From Dyadobacter jiangsuensis (GTDB taxonomy: Bacteria > Bacteroidota > Bacteroidia > Cytophagales > Spirosomataceae): 36,700 bases of DNA. Within the stretch, counting starts at the first letter, position 1. Each line of letters opens with the position of its first letter. The stretch spans positions 1-36,700 of the forward strand of contig NZ_PYAS01000030.1 in assembly GCF_003014695.1 (NCBI RefSeq), in the 5' to 3' direction. The notes beneath the pieces were generated by a model. The model searched no databases, had not been told where the DNA came from, and worked only from the letters and a program-made list of their open reading frames with translations. Made by a program: the position numbers and the translations under genes. Of the stretch, positions 16,271 through 24,363 are shown in pieces.

Positions 16271-16661
16271 AGTCGTTTAGGTTTGGTAGTTGTAAGTTGT
16301 TGATGCTGTCGGCGGTAATAGCTTTGTCTAGGCTATCCAAATACTCGTCCAATATTTGTTGTTTAGACAGTCCTTCCGGAATGAGGATCTGGTCTGAGAA
16401 AAGCCGTTCGTCCAGGTTAAATTTGAACACTGTGGGCCCCCTTGAAGATAGTCCCTGGTAGAACAATGTACCTGCGATCAGTGAACCAAACAGTCCTAGA
16501 AGTACAATGAATAGCAAATGGGGTAAGTTGGGATGCCGCTTAATCGCCCCCCAAAGCGTGCGTCGGAGCCGTGAGCCAATGTTTCGAAACCGGCCGGTTT
16601 TGTTGACCGGTTGTTCCCCTGCTGGTGCGGCGAATTTGCTTGGTTTAAATGGATAGAACAT
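16251..16661 (-). CDS. traL: TraL-position membrane protein
   Basis: A 136-aa protein between traK and traM, the slot normally held by traL. A basic N-terminus (about 1-45) precedes one strong membrane helix (HLLFIVLLGLFGSLIAGTLF), then a periplasmic tail. I place the start at 16661 (MFYPFKPSKF), 5 nt after the traK stop; the frame is open further upstream into traK. Identification rests mainly on gene order and topology, since TraL proteins diverge strongly. Confidence 0.7.
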   Translation of the reverse strand: MFYPFKPSKFAAPAGEQPVNKTGRFRNIGSRLRRTLWGAIKRHPNLPHLLFIVLLGLFGSLIAGTLFYQGLSSRGPTVFKFNLDERLFSDQILIPEGLSKQQILDEYLDSLDKAITADSINNLQLPNLNDYANDEL

Positions 16662-16666
16662 AGCAG

Positions 16667-17284
16667 TTATCTGGTTTGAATTTGGATGTCTTTGTTTTCG
16701 GTGGTATGCCACCTTTCGATGAGAAACCCGTGAGGGTTGTTATCGCTCCGGGTGACGGAGCGTAAATAGCCTTCGGTCACCAGGCTGCGAGAAACCACGC
16801 TGGTCGGGCGGACAATGCGCTGCACGGCCCTGCACTGAAACTGATACGGATGGGCAGTGATATCGATATGGATGCTGTCGATCTGGATATCCTGCGAAAT
16901 GTTGCCTGAGATTACCCCTGTAAAAAAGCCCGACTCGCGTAGGTCCTCGTACTGCTTTTTTGCCGACCCATCGGCCAGGTACAAGGCCTTTGATATATTG
17001 GCTGTTATGACCTTGTCATCCGGGGCGAGCGTGAAGAATAGCCGGTGAAAGGTCGCAACGTGATCCTTGGCCTCAACGGATATGTTATCCTTCCGATCCG
17101 ATGCGTAAGCTTCAAGCACTTTGCCGGAAGCCAGCAGGTAGACTTTCTGACCGGAGCGGGAAGCCGCGTCAAGGCCCAGATAGATGGCGGCTGTCGAGAT
17201 CATCGCGCAAGCCAATACCATTGTGAAAGAGAACAGCCGGATGTGGCGGAAAGACCGGTCGATGTCTTTTGTTTTGCTAAACAT
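16667..17284 (-). CDS. traK: Conjugative transposon protein TraK
   Basis: A 205-aa inner-membrane protein. The opening KTKDIDRSFRHIRLFSF is the hallmark of TraK. One membrane helix follows (about 18-40), then a periplasmic domain with D-H-V-A-T-F-H-R-L-F-F-T-L and YQFQCRAVQRIVRPTSVV, as in VirB8-like proteins. It nucleates the type IV secretion channel at the inner membrane. It starts 5 nt after the traJ stop and its stop lies 5 nt before the next start. Confidence 0.92.
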   Translation of the reverse strand: MFSKTKDIDRSFRHIRLFSFTMVLACAMISTAAIYLGLDAASRSGQKVYLLASGKVLEAYASDRKDNISVEAKDHVATFHRLFFTLAPDDKVITANISKALYLADGSAKKQYEDLRESGFFTGVISGNISQDIQIDSIHIDITAHPYQFQCRAVQRIVRPTSVVSRSLVTEGYLRSVTRSDNNPHGFLIERWHTTENKDIQIQTR

Positions 17285-17289
17285 AGTTG

Positions 17290-18390
17290 TTAGGATTTTG
17301 ATCGGTGATGTTGTCGGTTGCCGAAAATGGGATAGGAGGGAGTAGCCATATTTCCAATCGAGCCGGCAACGCTTCCAAAAATGCTGGTCGTCTTATGAAG
17401 CAGCCCGTTGGGCCCGCCTGCATGGATGATGTAACCTGCCACGGATGGCACTGCGAAATAGCCCACGATCCCGATGATCAGGAAAATCAGATAGGCCATA
17501 TCATGGGCATTAAAAAAAGTATCTCCCGAGCCCTCGATCTGACGAATATCCATCGCGATCATTTTTTCCTGGATTTTCCCAATGATCGCTCCGAAAATAT
17601 TGGCAACAGGGAGCCAGAGGTAAATATTAATGTACCTGGCAATCCATGCAGTCAGTGTATGCTGCAGGCCGTCGAAGACAGCAATTCCGAAGGCGAGAGG
17701 TCCTACAATAGCCAGCACGATCAAATGAAATGTGCGGATCGTATTGATGCACAGGGCAGCGGATTCAAATACAACACGTAGTATTTCGCTCAGTGCTGCT
17801 TTGATCGAGTTCCGGAAGTTATACGATTGTTTGGCCATATAAAACTTGATATCATTGGCAATCCCGTCGGTGAAGCCTTCGGAATAGCTGTCGCCATACA
17901 TGTATTTGAGCCATTTTTCACGATTGCCCTTGCTGTCATCGCCGACATACATTTCCCAGAACTGGGAGCTTTTGATAGCATCCTCCTTTTTCTTGAGCAG
18001 TAAACTAATTGCAGCGTCCGAATCTTTCACCATACCTGATGTGCCCCTCACCGCAGGGGACAATACACCATTTATCAGGCTGATCACGGTCGGGAACATG
18101 AGAATGGCAAAACCTAGGGCGAAAGGCCGGAGTAGTGGGTAGAAGTCGATTGGTTCTGCGTTGGAAATGTGGCGCCAAACCCGGTGACCGATGTAAAAGA
18201 TCGCGGCAAACGCCGCAATACCCCGCCCAACACTGATGAGCTTTTCGCAAAGGGGAAGCATTTCGGTATAAAGCTCATCGAGCACCCCGTTAAGACCTCT
18301 AATTTGTGCCTCATAACCTTGCGCTTGGGCATCGTTGCCCAGTAACACCGTAACTAGTGCCAGAATCAAAAAACCTATTTTTGCTCGCAT
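17290..18390 (-). CDS. traJ: Conjugative transposon protein TraJ
   Basis: A 366-aa polytopic inner-membrane protein with a signal peptide (about 1-23) and about six hydrophobic segments near 54-72, 86-110, 222-243, 254-274 and 302-326. The region PLLRPFALGFAILMFP and the W-I-A-R-Y-I-N-I-Y-L-W-L-P-V-A-N-I-F-G block are typical of TraJ, the VirB6/TrbL-like channel component. It sits in the canonical order between TraI-like and TraK genes. Confidence 0.92.
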   Translation of the reverse strand: MRAKIGFLILALVTVLLGNDAQAQGYEAQIRGLNGVLDELYTEMLPLCEKLISVGRGIAAFAAIFYIGHRVWRHISNAEPIDFYPLLRPFALGFAILMFPTVISLINGVLSPAVRGTSGMVKDSDAAISLLLKKKEDAIKSSQFWEMYVGDDSKGNREKWLKYMYGDSYSEGFTDGIANDIKFYMAKQSYNFRNSIKAALSEILRVVFESAALCINTIRTFHLIVLAIVGPLAFGIAVFDGLQHTLTAWIARYINIYLWLPVANIFGAIIGKIQEKMIAMDIRQIEGSGDTFFNAHDMAYLIFLIIGIVGYFAVPSVAGYIIHAGGPNGLLHKTTSIFGSVAGSIGNMATPSYPIFGNRQHHRSKS

Positions 18391-18400
18391 GATATTTTTC

Positions 18401-19030
18401 TTATGGGGTAATACCGTAGACTTCTTGTACAGTTCTATTCGATGCCGATTCGTCTTTACGTTGTGCTACCAGCAGGCTGTTGTTGCTGGTGAAGTGCCTT
18501 AAAAAAATAAGCTTCTCTAGCATTTGATGATGAATGTTATCAATCATTGAAAGCCTCTCGTCGTCAGAAGCACGCAGTTTTTTCGCCGTTACCACATCTG
18601 TAAGTGCGTCCAGGTTTTTGATACTTCCCGACAGTAGCTGCTCATACACTTTTCCAAGGTAGTCAAGCTCCTGAGCACTGAATTGGCCCGAGGAGGACAG
18701 CATGTCCAGTGCTTGCTTGCTTTCTTTCAGAATCGCAAGCTGGGTCTGAACGATATCCTTTATACGTCCGTAGCTTTTGACGCCCGGGCTGACTTGAAGC
18801 AGCGCATCCAGAAACGCGTCATGAAGTTTAAAGTTGCCACGTGCGATGTCCCGGATTTTGGTATAGCCTTCAAAAAGGATATCATATCCCTTTTTTAGTT
18901 CTTGCAGGATTTTTCGCAGTTCTCTGAGTTTCTCCAGATTCAATATGAGCTGGGCGACTTCCTGCGTTTGGGCATGCGAAACCGACGGTGCTGTCACAAG
19001 CAACAGCAGCATTATCAAGATCTGTTTCAT
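18401..19030 (-). CDS. TraI-like periplasmic conjugation protein (copy 3)
   Basis: A 209-aa protein with a cleavable signal peptide (to about SHAQ, residue 21) and a mostly alpha-helical mature part. The block LKKGYDILFEGYTKIRDIAR followed by G-N-F-K-L-H marks the TraI family (DUF4141-like, VirB5-like role presumed). It is homologous to the preceding gene in that block and to the earlier copy in the segment SAQELDYLGKVYEQLL. It directly precedes traJ by 10 nt. Confidence 0.82.
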   Translation of the reverse strand: MKQILIMLLLLVTAPSVSHAQTQEVAQLILNLEKLRELRKILQELKKGYDILFEGYTKIRDIARGNFKLHDAFLDALLQVSPGVKSYGRIKDIVQTQLAILKESKQALDMLSSSGQFSAQELDYLGKVYEQLLSGSIKNLDALTDVVTAKKLRASDDERLSMIDNIHHQMLEKLIFLRHFTSNNSLLVAQRKDESASNRTVQEVYGITP

Positions 19031-19036
19031 TTGTTT

Positions 19037-19687
19037 TCAGTTGGTTCCGTGCAACGCGCGGCGGTTTTCAATATCGTCCAATTCATTTTTTACCTGCTGG
19101 CAGACTAAACCGATTTGTCGCCGCAGATCAGTTGCAAACAGGTAGTTTTTCTCAAATTCCGAGCAATAGAATTCAATCCTGTTGACACGCTCGTCATCAG
19201 TCATCGTAAGCTGCTTGTCACGGATCACCGCAAAAAAACCATAAACCAATACCTGACTATCATCGTAGAGATGTTCGAGGGCGGCTTCAAATTGTTTTTT
19301 CTGTGGCTGACTCAGCCCCTGACATGCGCGGATCTCCTCGGGGAGCTTTTCGCAGATTTCGTTGATTGCCCCATGCAGGTCCGAAATGTGCTGCAAACGG
19401 GTCAGGGATGTAATCTCCGATTTCACAATCAACAGGCTGTCAAACCTGTTTTTATGAAGTTTAAACTCACCGCTTTTGATCTGATGGATTGCGCCTAAAC
19501 CTTCTTTGGCGATCTTATAGCCCTTTTTTGTCAGCTCCAGGTAAATCTTAAGCTGTGCAATCTGCTCTTTCAGGTATTCGCGCTGCGTTCTGTTCTGACG
19601 AAACCATTCTTTGAAAAGTTGGCCGGACGATTCGTAGCACAAAAGCAAGAAGGCCAGCGCGGTGACTATCGTTTTGGTATGCTTCAT
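19037..19687 (-). CDS. TraI-like periplasmic conjugation protein (copy 2)
   Basis: A 216-aa protein with signal peptide (to about residue 20). It shares the TraI signature LTKKGYKIAKEGLGAIHQI, then G-E-F-K-L-H, with copy 3, and has the same long helical layout ending in TMTDDERVNRIEF. The frame is open to 19735, but the ATG at 19687 lies one base after the stop of the preceding gene and starts the signal peptide, so it is preferred. Unlike copy 3 it has two extra Cys residues in the middle (CEKLPEEIRAC). Confidence 0.78.
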   Translation of the reverse strand: MKHTKTIVTALAFLLLCYESSGQLFKEWFRQNRTQREYLKEQIAQLKIYLELTKKGYKIAKEGLGAIHQIKSGEFKLHKNRFDSLLIVKSEITSLTRLQHISDLHGAINEICEKLPEEIRACQGLSQPQKKQFEAALEHLYDDSQVLVYGFFAVIRDKQLTMTDDERVNRIEFYCSEFEKNYLFATDLRRQIGLVCQQVKNELDDIENRRALHGTN

Positions 19688-19688
19688 G

Positions 19689-20366
19689 TTATTGCAGGCC
19701 ATAAAGTGATTTGACAACTTTTGCATCGAATTCATTCTTAGCCCTGGAAAGGCTCAGCAGTTTGTTTTCCTGATTGAAACTATTAAGCTCGTCAAGAATT
19801 TGATCGGTGGCACCTGCCGCGCGCTCGATGATTTCAAGTCGCTTCACATCAGTCATTTGCAGTGTGAACGATTTGACAACCAGCTCTAATAGTTCAACGC
19901 AGCGCCCGGTTTCCGCCAGGATACCCTCGTAGATCTTCTGCATGTGCCCAAGTTCCTGTGCAGTAAAATGTTTGTCATTTCGAAACAGCGACCAGGCGGT
20001 CTGATACTGCTTTAAGATAGCGGCCTGTTTATCGGCAATCGCTTTAATTCGGAAGTAGTAGGAAATGACAGCTTTGACTTTTTTAAGCTCCTGATAATAT
20101 TCTTTGTAAAGGTCCCGCTGTTTTTTTACCCAGTCCTCGATTTCATCGAGCTTCAATTTTGACATCGTGTTTTCCAGCGCCTTCTGCGCATTTTGAAGCC
20201 GGATTTGGCGGTTCTGGCGCCGTTGCACTAACAGGTCCATGGCTCGCACGACCCGTTTGATGGCTTGCTTGATGATCTCAGCCCATGGAATTGCAGCTTC
20301 CGCCTGTTTGACCGGTGTTGCGCTTGCAAATACAAGTACCAGGACAAACATGATTTTTTTTGCCAT
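19689..20366 (-). CDS. TraI-like periplasmic conjugation protein (copy 1)
   Basis: A 225-aa exported, strongly helical protein: signal peptide to about residue 24 (VKQAEA), then coiled-coil-like segments (QNRQIRLQNAQKALEN and DWVKKQRDLYKEYYQELKK). The segment HFTAQELGHMQKIYEGIL matches QFSAQELDYLGKVYEQLL of copy 3, and the ending KSLYGLQ resembles QEVYGITP. It follows the traG-like ATPase gene by 17 nt. Three such genes in tandem is more than the single traI of the classical Bacteroides operon. Confidence 0.78.
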   Translation of the reverse strand: MAKKIMFVLVLVFASATPVKQAEAAIPWAEIIKQAIKRVVRAMDLLVQRRQNRQIRLQNAQKALENTMSKLKLDEIEDWVKKQRDLYKEYYQELKKVKAVISYYFRIKAIADKQAAILKQYQTAWSLFRNDKHFTAQELGHMQKIYEGILAETGRCVELLELVVKSFTLQMTDVKRLEIIERAAGATDQILDELNSFNQENKLLSLSRAKNEFDAKVVKSLYGLQ

Positions 20367-20383
20367 AACTTCTTTGGGTCTGG

Positions 20384-22849
20384 TTATGATTTTGATCGCA
20401 TTTCACTTGCCAGCTGCTGGATACCCGCCTGAATACTTCCAAGACGCGCGGAATATTCTGCGACCTTGATCTTTTCAGTCTGTTCGGTGGTATAGGTCAG
20501 GTACTCTTCCAGGCTCACCTCGGTACGGTACACCTTTGATAGCGTCCCGCCAAGGCTTATGAACACCTCTTTATATCTTCGCAGCGGATCGTTCGCTTTG
20601 TTGACCGACAGCACGAGGGATTTCTCTTTCTCGGTTAGCCCGAGCAGCTCCTGTATTTGATCGAATTTGTTCTGGTACTTGGATTGATCAAGCAGGATTT
20701 TGCAGTCTGAATTATTGATGATTGCCTGTTTGACGATCGGGGAGGAAATGATATCCTCTACCTCTTGAGTGACCACGATCGCTTCTCCAAAAAATTTACG
20801 CACCGTTTTAAAAAGGTACTTGATGTATTCAGCCATTCCTTCTTTCGCGATTGCTTTCCAGGCCTCTTCGATCAGGATTACTTTCCGGACCCCGGTTAAC
20901 TTTCGCATTTTGGAGATGAACACCTCCATAATAATGATCGTCACGATTGGAAAAAGGATTGGGTGTTCTTTGATATTGTCTAGCTCAAATACGATGAAAC
21001 GTTCGCTGAGAAGATCCAAATTTTCTCGTGCATTGAGCAGGTAGTCGAATTCACCACCACGATAATACGGCCTGAGCACATAAAGAAAATTTCCCATGTC
21101 GAAATCCTGTTCTTTAACCTGCTCAGTTTTGAGGACCGGCTTGAAGTCGCTGACTAAAAATTCATAGAAAGTGTCAAAGCAAGGGAAAACGCCCGTGGTT
21201 GAGAGCTTCTGATAATACAGCGTCAAAGCATTAGATAGCGCGACATACTCTGACCTTTTGAAGGTTTCATCATCTTTTTTCCATAGCGCTAATAGAAGCG
21301 TTTTAATGCTTTCCTTCTTTTCGGTATCAAGGACATCACTGCCTGAGATGTAAAAGGGGTTGAACCTGATAGGATTTTTTTCGTCGTAGGTGAAATAGTA
21401 ACCCGATACCATGTCACATAAGCCTTTGTAGCTATGCCCGACGTCAACCAGTACAATATGCGCACCGGACTCGTAATAGCTTCTGACCATGTGATTGGTG
21501 AAAAAGCTTTTTCCACTGCCGGACGGGCCGAGAATAAATTTATTTCGGTTCGTACAAATCCCCTTTTTAATCGGTTCGTCCGAAATATCGACCAAGACCG
21601 GTTTTCCGGTAAGCCGGTCCCCCAAACGGATGCCGAACGTACCCTTCGAAGATCTGTAAGGAGCTTCTATATTGAAAAAGCATGCTGCCTGCTCTGCGAA
21701 CGTATCGAAGGTGTCGTTCATGGGAAAATCCGCTGCGTTTCCCGGTATGCCCGCCCAGAATATCTGGGGGGCTCCGGCGGTCTCCAGTTTTGCTGATGTA
21801 TCCAGTTGGGCAAGTGCCGATGAGATCATGCTCTTCAATTCCTTTACGGCAGCGATGTCCTCCGTCCAGGCAAGCACATTGAAATGGGCCTTAACCGGCA
21901 GGCGCTGCTCTCGGATCGCTTCGTTTAAAAATTCGTTGGTTGCATCCAACGCCAGGCTGTTCTCTCGGGCGTACAAAGACAAGGACTGCAACCTGAGGCG
22001 TTTGCTTTCGAGCCTCTTGAGTGTTTTCTCAGTGTCGCCAATGAACACGTATTGATTGTAAATATGATTGCAGTGCAGCAATTCACCCAACAGGCTTGCA
22101 AAGCCGATACTGAATTTGGTCCGGTCTGTTGAATATTTTTCAAAAATGGTCTGTGAAGCACATTGAGATGGCAGATCAGCAGCGTCGGCCAGCGTGTACA
22201 GGCTACAATGCCGGTCTCCAACCTGGACGCTGTTTTTGAAAAGATAATCGCGTAAAACCCGATGACCAGGCTCGGTGACTAGATATGCGTACTGTTCTAC
22301 CAATCCGACTTTTCGCCTTTGGCTGAGCAGTTCCAAGTCAGTGAGCTGCCTCAGCCTGGCAAATCCGCTGTCTTCGAGAATCCGCCTAAACTGGCCGCAG
22401 CTGTCAAGAAACTCGTCAATAGCAACTTTTGAAATGGTTTGTTTGGGCACAATCGTCGGCTTGACCAGGTTTGAAACCAGCGAACTTGAGAGTCTGCGTT
22501 CGTTTGCTGACTTGGTCAACATCAGAAAACACTGATGGGCAAGGTAAGGCCTTCCGGAAAAGAAAATGTCGCTGCTTTGACTTAGAAAGCTGTTGTCTTC
22601 ATTGGCGGCAAACCGGGTCGTCTTCGATAAAAACCAGTCTTGCTTTTGCAGCACCGTTTTAAATGGTAACACCTTGATCGCTTTCACCCAAGTCTGGTGG
22701 AAGACTTCATACTGAGCGTCCGAAAGCGTGAATATTTCAGGTAGTTCGACATTGAAAACAATCGTCACATCCCCTTCTTTCGAAAGTATTAAATCATGTT
22801 CAATGTCCAGAACAGGCAATATCTCATCCAACAATCTTTCCATGTGCAT
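20384..22849 (-). CDS. traG: TraG, VirB4-type conjugation ATPase
   Basis: An 821-aa ATPase that powers pilus and channel assembly. The Walker A motif LGPSGSGKSF lies near residues 440-448 and Walker B, VILIEEAWKAI, near 655-663; an arginine-finger-type region (AIVVTQEVEDI) and the C-terminal VirB4 helices follow. The N-terminal D-I-E-H-D-L-I-L-S-K-E-G-D and VELPEIFTLSDAQYE blocks are characteristic of Bacteroidetes TraG. The frame is open upstream to 22894, but 22849 (MHMERLL) overlaps the preceding gene less and begins like family members. The length is close to the usual 830. Confidence 0.93.
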   Translation of the reverse strand: MHMERLLDEILPVLDIEHDLILSKEGDVTIVFNVELPEIFTLSDAQYEVFHQTWVKAIKVLPFKTVLQKQDWFLSKTTRFAANEDNSFLSQSSDIFFSGRPYLAHQCFLMLTKSANERRLSSSLVSNLVKPTIVPKQTISKVAIDEFLDSCGQFRRILEDSGFARLRQLTDLELLSQRRKVGLVEQYAYLVTEPGHRVLRDYLFKNSVQVGDRHCSLYTLADAADLPSQCASQTIFEKYSTDRTKFSIGFASLLGELLHCNHIYNQYVFIGDTEKTLKRLESKRLRLQSLSLYARENSLALDATNEFLNEAIREQRLPVKAHFNVLAWTEDIAAVKELKSMISSALAQLDTSAKLETAGAPQIFWAGIPGNAADFPMNDTFDTFAEQAACFFNIEAPYRSSKGTFGIRLGDRLTGKPVLVDISDEPIKKGICTNRNKFILGPSGSGKSFFTNHMVRSYYESGAHIVLVDVGHSYKGLCDMVSGYYFTYDEKNPIRFNPFYISGSDVLDTEKKESIKTLLLALWKKDDETFKRSEYVALSNALTLYYQKLSTTGVFPCFDTFYEFLVSDFKPVLKTEQVKEQDFDMGNFLYVLRPYYRGGEFDYLLNARENLDLLSERFIVFELDNIKEHPILFPIVTIIIMEVFISKMRKLTGVRKVILIEEAWKAIAKEGMAEYIKYLFKTVRKFFGEAIVVTQEVEDIISSPIVKQAIINNSDCKILLDQSKYQNKFDQIQELLGLTEKEKSLVLSVNKANDPLRRYKEVFISLGGTLSKVYRTEVSLEEYLTYTTEQTEKIKVAEYSARLGSIQAGIQQLASEMRSKS

Positions 22850-23165
22850 TTCGCGGTTTAATGAAGCGTATTCTGGTCCTGGATTTAATCGCAATCGGTA
22901 GGCGATGTGCGGCTAAGGCCTTGGTTAGGCCGTGCTCACCGTAGGTTTCACTCAGGTGATATACCGTTGTGATTGCAGCACCTGCCGCCACTATAGCAAT
23001 TAAAAGGCTTAGGTAGGTATTTACTCCAAGGATATACATGAGTGCATATATAACCATCACTGCGAACATTGCACCGCCCATGTACCAGATGTATTGCCCT
23101 TTCAGGCCTTTAAACACGATGCTGCGATTTATTCCCTTGTTAATGGGATAGCTTGTTCTGGACAT
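22824..23165 (-). CDS. traF: DUF4133 conjugation protein (TraF)
   Basis: A 113-aa protein with two membrane helices (about 27-46 and 52-72). The opening YPINKGINRSIVFKGLKGQY is the DUF4133 signature. It corresponds to TraF of Bacteroides conjugative transposons and to VirB3-like partners of the TraG ATPase. The start is ATG at 23165; a TTG six bases upstream is less likely. It overlaps traG by about 26 nt. Confidence 0.88.
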   Translation of the reverse strand: MSRTSYPINKGINRSIVFKGLKGQYIWYMGGAMFAVMVIYALMYILGVNTYLSLLIAIVAAGAAITTVYHLSETYGEHGLTKALAAHRLPIAIKSRTRIRFIKPRNAHGKIVG

Positions 23166-23208
23166 AATCAATCAAATTTTTGTAACGTAACCTGCTATAC
23201 GTGAGGCG

Positions 23209-23532
23209 TTACAGGCCGAAAAACGATTGTAAAACCGTTGCTACAACCACCAGGAAAATACAGCTTCCAAACCAGGCTGCCGCAACTTTGCCAGTGTCTT
23301 GATCCCCGGCGTTCCATTTTTGAAATACCTTGACTGCACCCACCAGACCAAGTACTGCACCGATCGCGTACATCAGATTTGTGCCCGGCTCAAAGTAGGA
23401 CCTAACCTGTGAATCTGCTTCCTGGATCCCGGCAGCACCGTCCTGTGCAAATGCCTTGATGGAAGCAGCCATACCGAATACTGTCAACGCCAGGGCATAC
23501 CTCGGCCCTGGATTCTTTCTCCACTTTTTCAT
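23209..23532 (-). CDS. traE: DUF4134 conjugation protein (TraE)
   Basis: A 107-aa protein with a signal-like helix (about 11-29, cleavage near FAQDG) and two membrane segments. The segment NLMYAIGAVLGLVGAVKVFQ followed by KWNAGDQDTGKVAAAWFGSC is typical of DUF4134 (TraE), the pilin-like VirB2 counterpart. It is the first gene of the core set, 43 nt before traF. Confidence 0.9.
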   Translation of the reverse strand: MKKWRKNPGPRYALALTVFGMAASIKAFAQDGAAGIQEADSQVRSYFEPGTNLMYAIGAVLGLVGAVKVFQKWNAGDQDTGKVAAAWFGSCIFLVVVATVLQSFFGL

Positions 23533-23584
23533 ACCCCTCTATCCGTTTTAGTTGAACATTCCAGTCAAGACCCCCTGGATGGCA

Positions 23585-23604
23585 CCTTCCGCAGACGCGG
23601 AAGG
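23585..23604 (-). promoter_or_regulatory. GC-rich hairpin upstream of traE
   Basis: Perfect 8-bp stem CCTTCCGC (23585-23592) / GCGGAAGG (23597-23604) with a 4-nt loop, in the 96-nt gap between the membrane-protein gene and traE. There is no T-run, so RNA processing or stability control is likelier than termination. Confidence 0.5.
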
Positions 23605-23628
23605 GCCAAATTCAGGGGCGGGCTTCCA

Positions 23629-24126
23629 TCACACCTTCCTCCAAACCTCAATCATTTCACCCTCGCTGAGGTGTATGGAGCCGTATTTTGCGCATTCCGA
23701 TTCAATTCGGTTGTTGATCACCTTCTGGAACGGCGTGCCTTTGAGCACTGAATAATTTTTGAGAATCATTTGCATCATCAGGATCAGATCAGGTTTGCTG
23801 TATTCCTTGCTGTGCGCCTCTTCAATTTCCGAGATCAGGTGGGTGGACAGTTTTTCAGCAGTTTCGAACATTTCCTCGCTTTGCCACTCCGGAGCTTCGC
23901 TCAGATCATCCACCAGTTCGCTTTCGTCGATCTCTTGCTGGACTGATTCTTCTGTAGTGTCGCTCGATGGACTGTTGATTTCTCGAAGCTGGACAGGCTT
24001 GTGTCTCTGCCCCAACCAGGATTTAATTTCAGGCAGGTAGTATTGCCAGCCGATAACGGCATAATAGATGGCCGTTGATAAACCGGCGATAGTCGCATAG
24101 GATTTCCATGGATGCTCAATGATCAT
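23629..24126 (-). CDS. Membrane-anchored protein at the head of the tra operon
   Basis: A 165-aa protein. One N-terminal membrane helix (AIYYAVIGWQYYLPE region) is followed by a very acidic linker (TTEESVQQEIDESELVDDLS) and a C-terminal helical domain, with KPDLILMMQMILKNYSVLKG then TPFQKVINNRIE. The start is placed at 24126 because the sequence upstream in frame is the repeat-bearing regulatory region. The position, just before traE, corresponds to traD in classical operons, but I see no clear TraD similarity. A cytoplasmic or periplasmic adaptor in the transfer apparatus is possible. Confidence 0.7.
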   Translation of the reverse strand: MIIEHPWKSYATIAGLSTAIYYAVIGWQYYLPEIKSWLGQRHKPVQLREINSPSSDTTEESVQQEIDESELVDDLSEAPEWQSEEMFETAEKLSTHLISEIEEAHSKEYSKPDLILMMQMILKNYSVLKGTPFQKVINNRIESECAKYGSIHLSEGEMIEVWRKV

Positions 24127-24217
24127 GACGACAGTTTTTTGTGATGATGATACTTGCCATCGGAAGCTTTGCTCACGCCTTTCTGCCGATGTTGTGCTAC
24201 AAAGTAACCGGCGATTT

Positions 24218-24286
24218 GGGGTTGCAAAAAAGTACAACTTTTGTTGCAACCCTTTTGCAACCCTAAATCAAGCGGTTGCAAAAAAG
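24218..24286. repeat. Cluster of GGTTGCAA repeats upstream of the tra operon
   Basis: Four copies of GGTTGCAA or its complement lie within about 70 nt: GGGTTGCAAAAAAG near 24219-24232, TTGCAACCC at 24244-24252, TTTTGCAACCC at 24253-24263, and GGTTGCAAAAAAG at 24274-24286. The outer pair faces the inner pair. The block sits about 90 nt upstream of the first tra gene, where an operator, iteron or transfer-origin element would be expected. Confidence 0.65.
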
Positions 24287-24363
24287 CGAGTAGAGGACTC
24301 GTTTAGTGGGTGTTGCGCTGGTTCGTTCGGCTGAAGAAAAGGATAACAGGAATCTCGATCAAC

